Shown: piece after piece, positions 62,858 through 64,000 of the stretch | Layout of the letters: every line of letters begins with the position of its first letter | Numbering within the stretch: the first letter of the stretch is position 1 | Assembly: GCF_000973105.1 (NCBI RefSeq) | Contig: NC_015844.1 | Location: 3,654,501 to 3,718,500 of the forward strand | DNA: 64,000 nt | Reading direction: 5' to 3' | From: Zobellia galactanivorans | GTDB taxonomy: Bacteria; Bacteroidota; Bacteroidia; Flavobacteriales; Flavobacteriaceae | The notes under the pieces: generated by a model | Told to the model about the DNA's origin: nothing | What the model saw: the letters and a program-made list of their open reading frames with translations, nothing else | The model's database searches: none | Program-made: the position numbers and the translations under genes

Positions 62858-63091
62858 TTATTGAGGGGTGTTAAAACCAGAAACTAAAGCCAGTAGTTTT
62901 AGACTGCTTAGGGCTTCAATTTTTTCTTTTAGAATTTCGTCTTCTTTGTCGTCTAGGGTGTCCGTTACCAATGCCAAAATATCTTGATTCTCTGCAGGAA
63001 GTACCTCACATTGATCGAAACCTTTTAAAGCGGTCAATAACTCGTCTTTCCGTCCTGCAATAGGGTGTGCTAAATAACTTTTGATAGGCAT
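62858..63091 (-). CDS. napD: NapD-like chaperone of the nitrate reductase
   Basis: The ATG at 63089-63091 gives a 77-aa protein, MPIKSYLAHPIAGRKDELLT, with an ferredoxin-like fold pattern of NapD (beta-alpha-beta, then ILALVTDTLDDKEDEILKEK). The open frame continues 42 codons upstream into the promoter region and is not used. NapD binds the Tat signal of NapA and delays export until the cofactor is inserted. It is the first gene of the operon, 11 bp before napA. Confidence 0.8.
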   Translation of the reverse strand: MPIKSYLAHPIAGRKDELLTALKGFDQCEVLPAENQDILALVTDTLDDKEDEILKEKIEALSSLKLLALVSGFNTPQ

Positions 63092-63185
63092 ACTGTGTTG
63101 GTTATATAGGTGTGAAAACTCCGAATTTTCATTCAAAGTTGTCTTACAATTTAACAAAAATAGGGGAGTATTTTCCTTGAAAAGA

Positions 63186-63199
63186 TGATAAATGTCATA
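63186..63199. promoter_or_regulatory. Candidate Crp/Fnr-type site upstream of napD
   Basis: ATGATAAATGTCAT is a near-palindrome of the TGA-N6-TCA type. On the minus strand, the TAnnTTTG-like box TATTTTTG (63162-63155) lies downstream, so the site centre would be near -44 relative to a start about 7 bp past that box. The rest of the 63092-63407 intergenic region shows no gene. Confidence 0.35.
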
Positions 63200-63407
63200 G
63201 AGTGAATAATAAAGCAATCGCTATATTTGAATGGAAATAACGATTACTTGTTATTCATTCTCTTGTAATATACAGGATTATTCATGAAGAGATTCGAATA
63301 GTGGATATTACGTTGATTATAAGGTTTTTATTGTTGCTGATGTGCTTGTATAAGTTTGTTGGTATCTAAAATCATTTCATCTATTAAAATAAGAAGGCAC
63401 GGAAATA

Positions 63408-64000
63408 ATGATAGATACTACTACGGCGTTGGAATTGGTTTTGAGACATGGTACGCTCAATACCGAATTTTTTGAGGTAGACTTGAAAGATGCCCTAGAT
63501 TATGTTGTGGCCAAAGATGTTGCTTCAAGAATAGATATGCCGCCATTCAGGCAATCGGCTATGGATGGTTATGCACTGCACCTGTACGATGATTTTACAT
63601 ATACCGTGGTAGGGGAAGTACAGGCTGGTGATAACAATGATCCCACTTTACGTAAAGGCGAAGCTGTCCGCATCTTTACGGGAGCACCCGTTCCAACTTC
63701 TGCAAATACGGTAGTCATGCAAGAAAGAGTAACCGTTGATGGTAATAAGATTATCATAGAAGAATCCCCGAAGGTGAATATGAACATCAGACCCAAAGCG
63801 GAACAGATAAAAGCGGGCGGTGTTGCCATAAACAAAGGGACTACGATTAAAGGGGTTCATATCGGATTTTTAGCGAGTTTAGGGCTTACTAAGATTACAG
63901 TTTCTAAAAAACCATCAGTGGCCATTGTCGTTACTGGAAACGAATTAGTGGCCCCGGGTATGCCCTTATCCTATGGTGAGATATACGAATCGAATGGAGC
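63408..64000 (+). CDS. moeA: Molybdopterin molybdenumtransferase MoeA, 3' end outside window
   Basis: The frame from ATG 63408 is open to the window end (197 codons). The start MIDTTTALELVLRHGTLNTE is followed by the MoeA signature PPFRQSAMDGYAL (about residue 46), then VQAGDNN, EAVRIFTGAPVPTSANTVVM and the beginning of the MoaB/Mog-like domain (VAIVVTGNELVAPG). MoeA inserts molybdate into molybdopterin, making the cofactor that NapA needs. It diverges from napD, and the shared intergenic region could couple them. Confidence 0.93.
   Translation, partial: MIDTTTALELVLRHGTLNTEFFEVDLKDALDYVVAKDVASRIDMPPFRQSAMDGYALHLYDDFTYTVVGEVQAGDNNDPTLRKGEAVRIFTGAPVPTSANTVVMQERVTVDGNKIIIEESPKVNMNIRPKAEQIKAGGVAINKGTTIKGVHIGFLASLGLTKITVSKKPSVAIVVTGNELVAPGMPLSYGEIYESNG

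Noticed and set aside
63092-63217. 42-codon N-terminal extension of NapD
   Set aside because: NapD proteins are about 80-90 residues, and the extension covers the probable promoter.

Overview
The window looks like the chromosome of a marine Flavobacteriaceae (Bacteroidota), of the Zobellia/Maribacter/Arenibacter kind. The signs are Bacteroidota-type lipoproteins, TonB receptor and Fur proteins, weak Shine-Dalgarno signals, TAnnTTTG-like promoter boxes, and sugar-catabolic genes typical of algal-polymer degraders. The genus is an inference; no rRNA is present.

Positions 1-9126 hold an L-rhamnose-type catabolic operon on the minus strand: RhaT transporter (cut by the window edge), GntP-family permease, AraC regulator, L-lactate dehydrogenase, FGGY kinase, and a fused rhamnulose-1-phosphate aldolase/lactaldehyde dehydrogenase. 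A divergent GntR regulator has a perfect 17-bp palindrome in front of it. Positions 9346-19307 are one plus-strand operon of eight genes: PVC-type haem protein, DUF1080 3-keto-glycoside hydrolase/lyase, DUF4432 epimerase-like, cupin, two TIM-barrel isomerases, alpha/beta hydrolase and Gfo/Idh/MocA dehydrogenase. It ends at a strong terminator. After the GDP-fucose genes (fcl, gmd), 21812-34121 carries more sugar oxidation genes: a Tat-exported Gfo/Idh, a sialate O-acetylesterase, a GMC oxidoreductase with its small subunit in unusually GC-rich DNA, a periplasmic isomerase, a DUF5060 glycoside hydrolase-like protein, a VanX-like dipeptidase and an esterase. Together these suggest oxidation of glycosides at C3 and cleavage of the keto-sugars. 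A parallel beta-helix lipoprotein (34179-35756) closes the section.

A tRNA-Pro gene (35885-35958) marks the left edge of a genomic island of about 20.7 kb. A decayed phage-type integrase lies next to the tRNA. It is followed by an intact tyrosine recombinase (36922-38034) and an array of at least eleven gene cassettes, all in the plus orientation, running to about 56463. Nine cassettes are bracketed by their own cassette-specific 9-10 bp inverted repeat: GTT-N6/7 at the start, its exact complement ending in AAC at the end. The right copy always opens a 130-200 bp attC-like element with a second inner inverted repeat. Nearly all arm mismatches would be G.T wobble pairs if the bottom strand folded, as expected of an integron whose folded bottom strand recombines. 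The recombinase lacks the IntI-specific insertion and the cores do not fit GTTRRRY, so ordinary integron searches would probably miss it. This is the main discovery candidate.

Cassette cargo includes a 4-kb metal-uptake operon (TonB receptor, Fur regulator, methyltransferase), a Crp-type regulator with an SDR enzyme and two matching operators, a DUF4238 protein, several small lipoproteins, an LRR lipoprotein, a VOC protein and a truncated EndoU-like toxin. An IS110-family element, two IS1182-family copies and a 137-bp MITE-like element interrupt the array at cassette-junction-like sequences. A possible guide RNA of the IS110 element matches the junction it abuts.

From 56725 to the right end the chromosome resumes with a periplasmic nitrate reductase operon on the minus strand (napD, napA, two tetrahaem cytochromes, Fe-S protein, NrfD-type membrane protein). 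The divergent moeA, for molybdenum cofactor synthesis, runs off the window.
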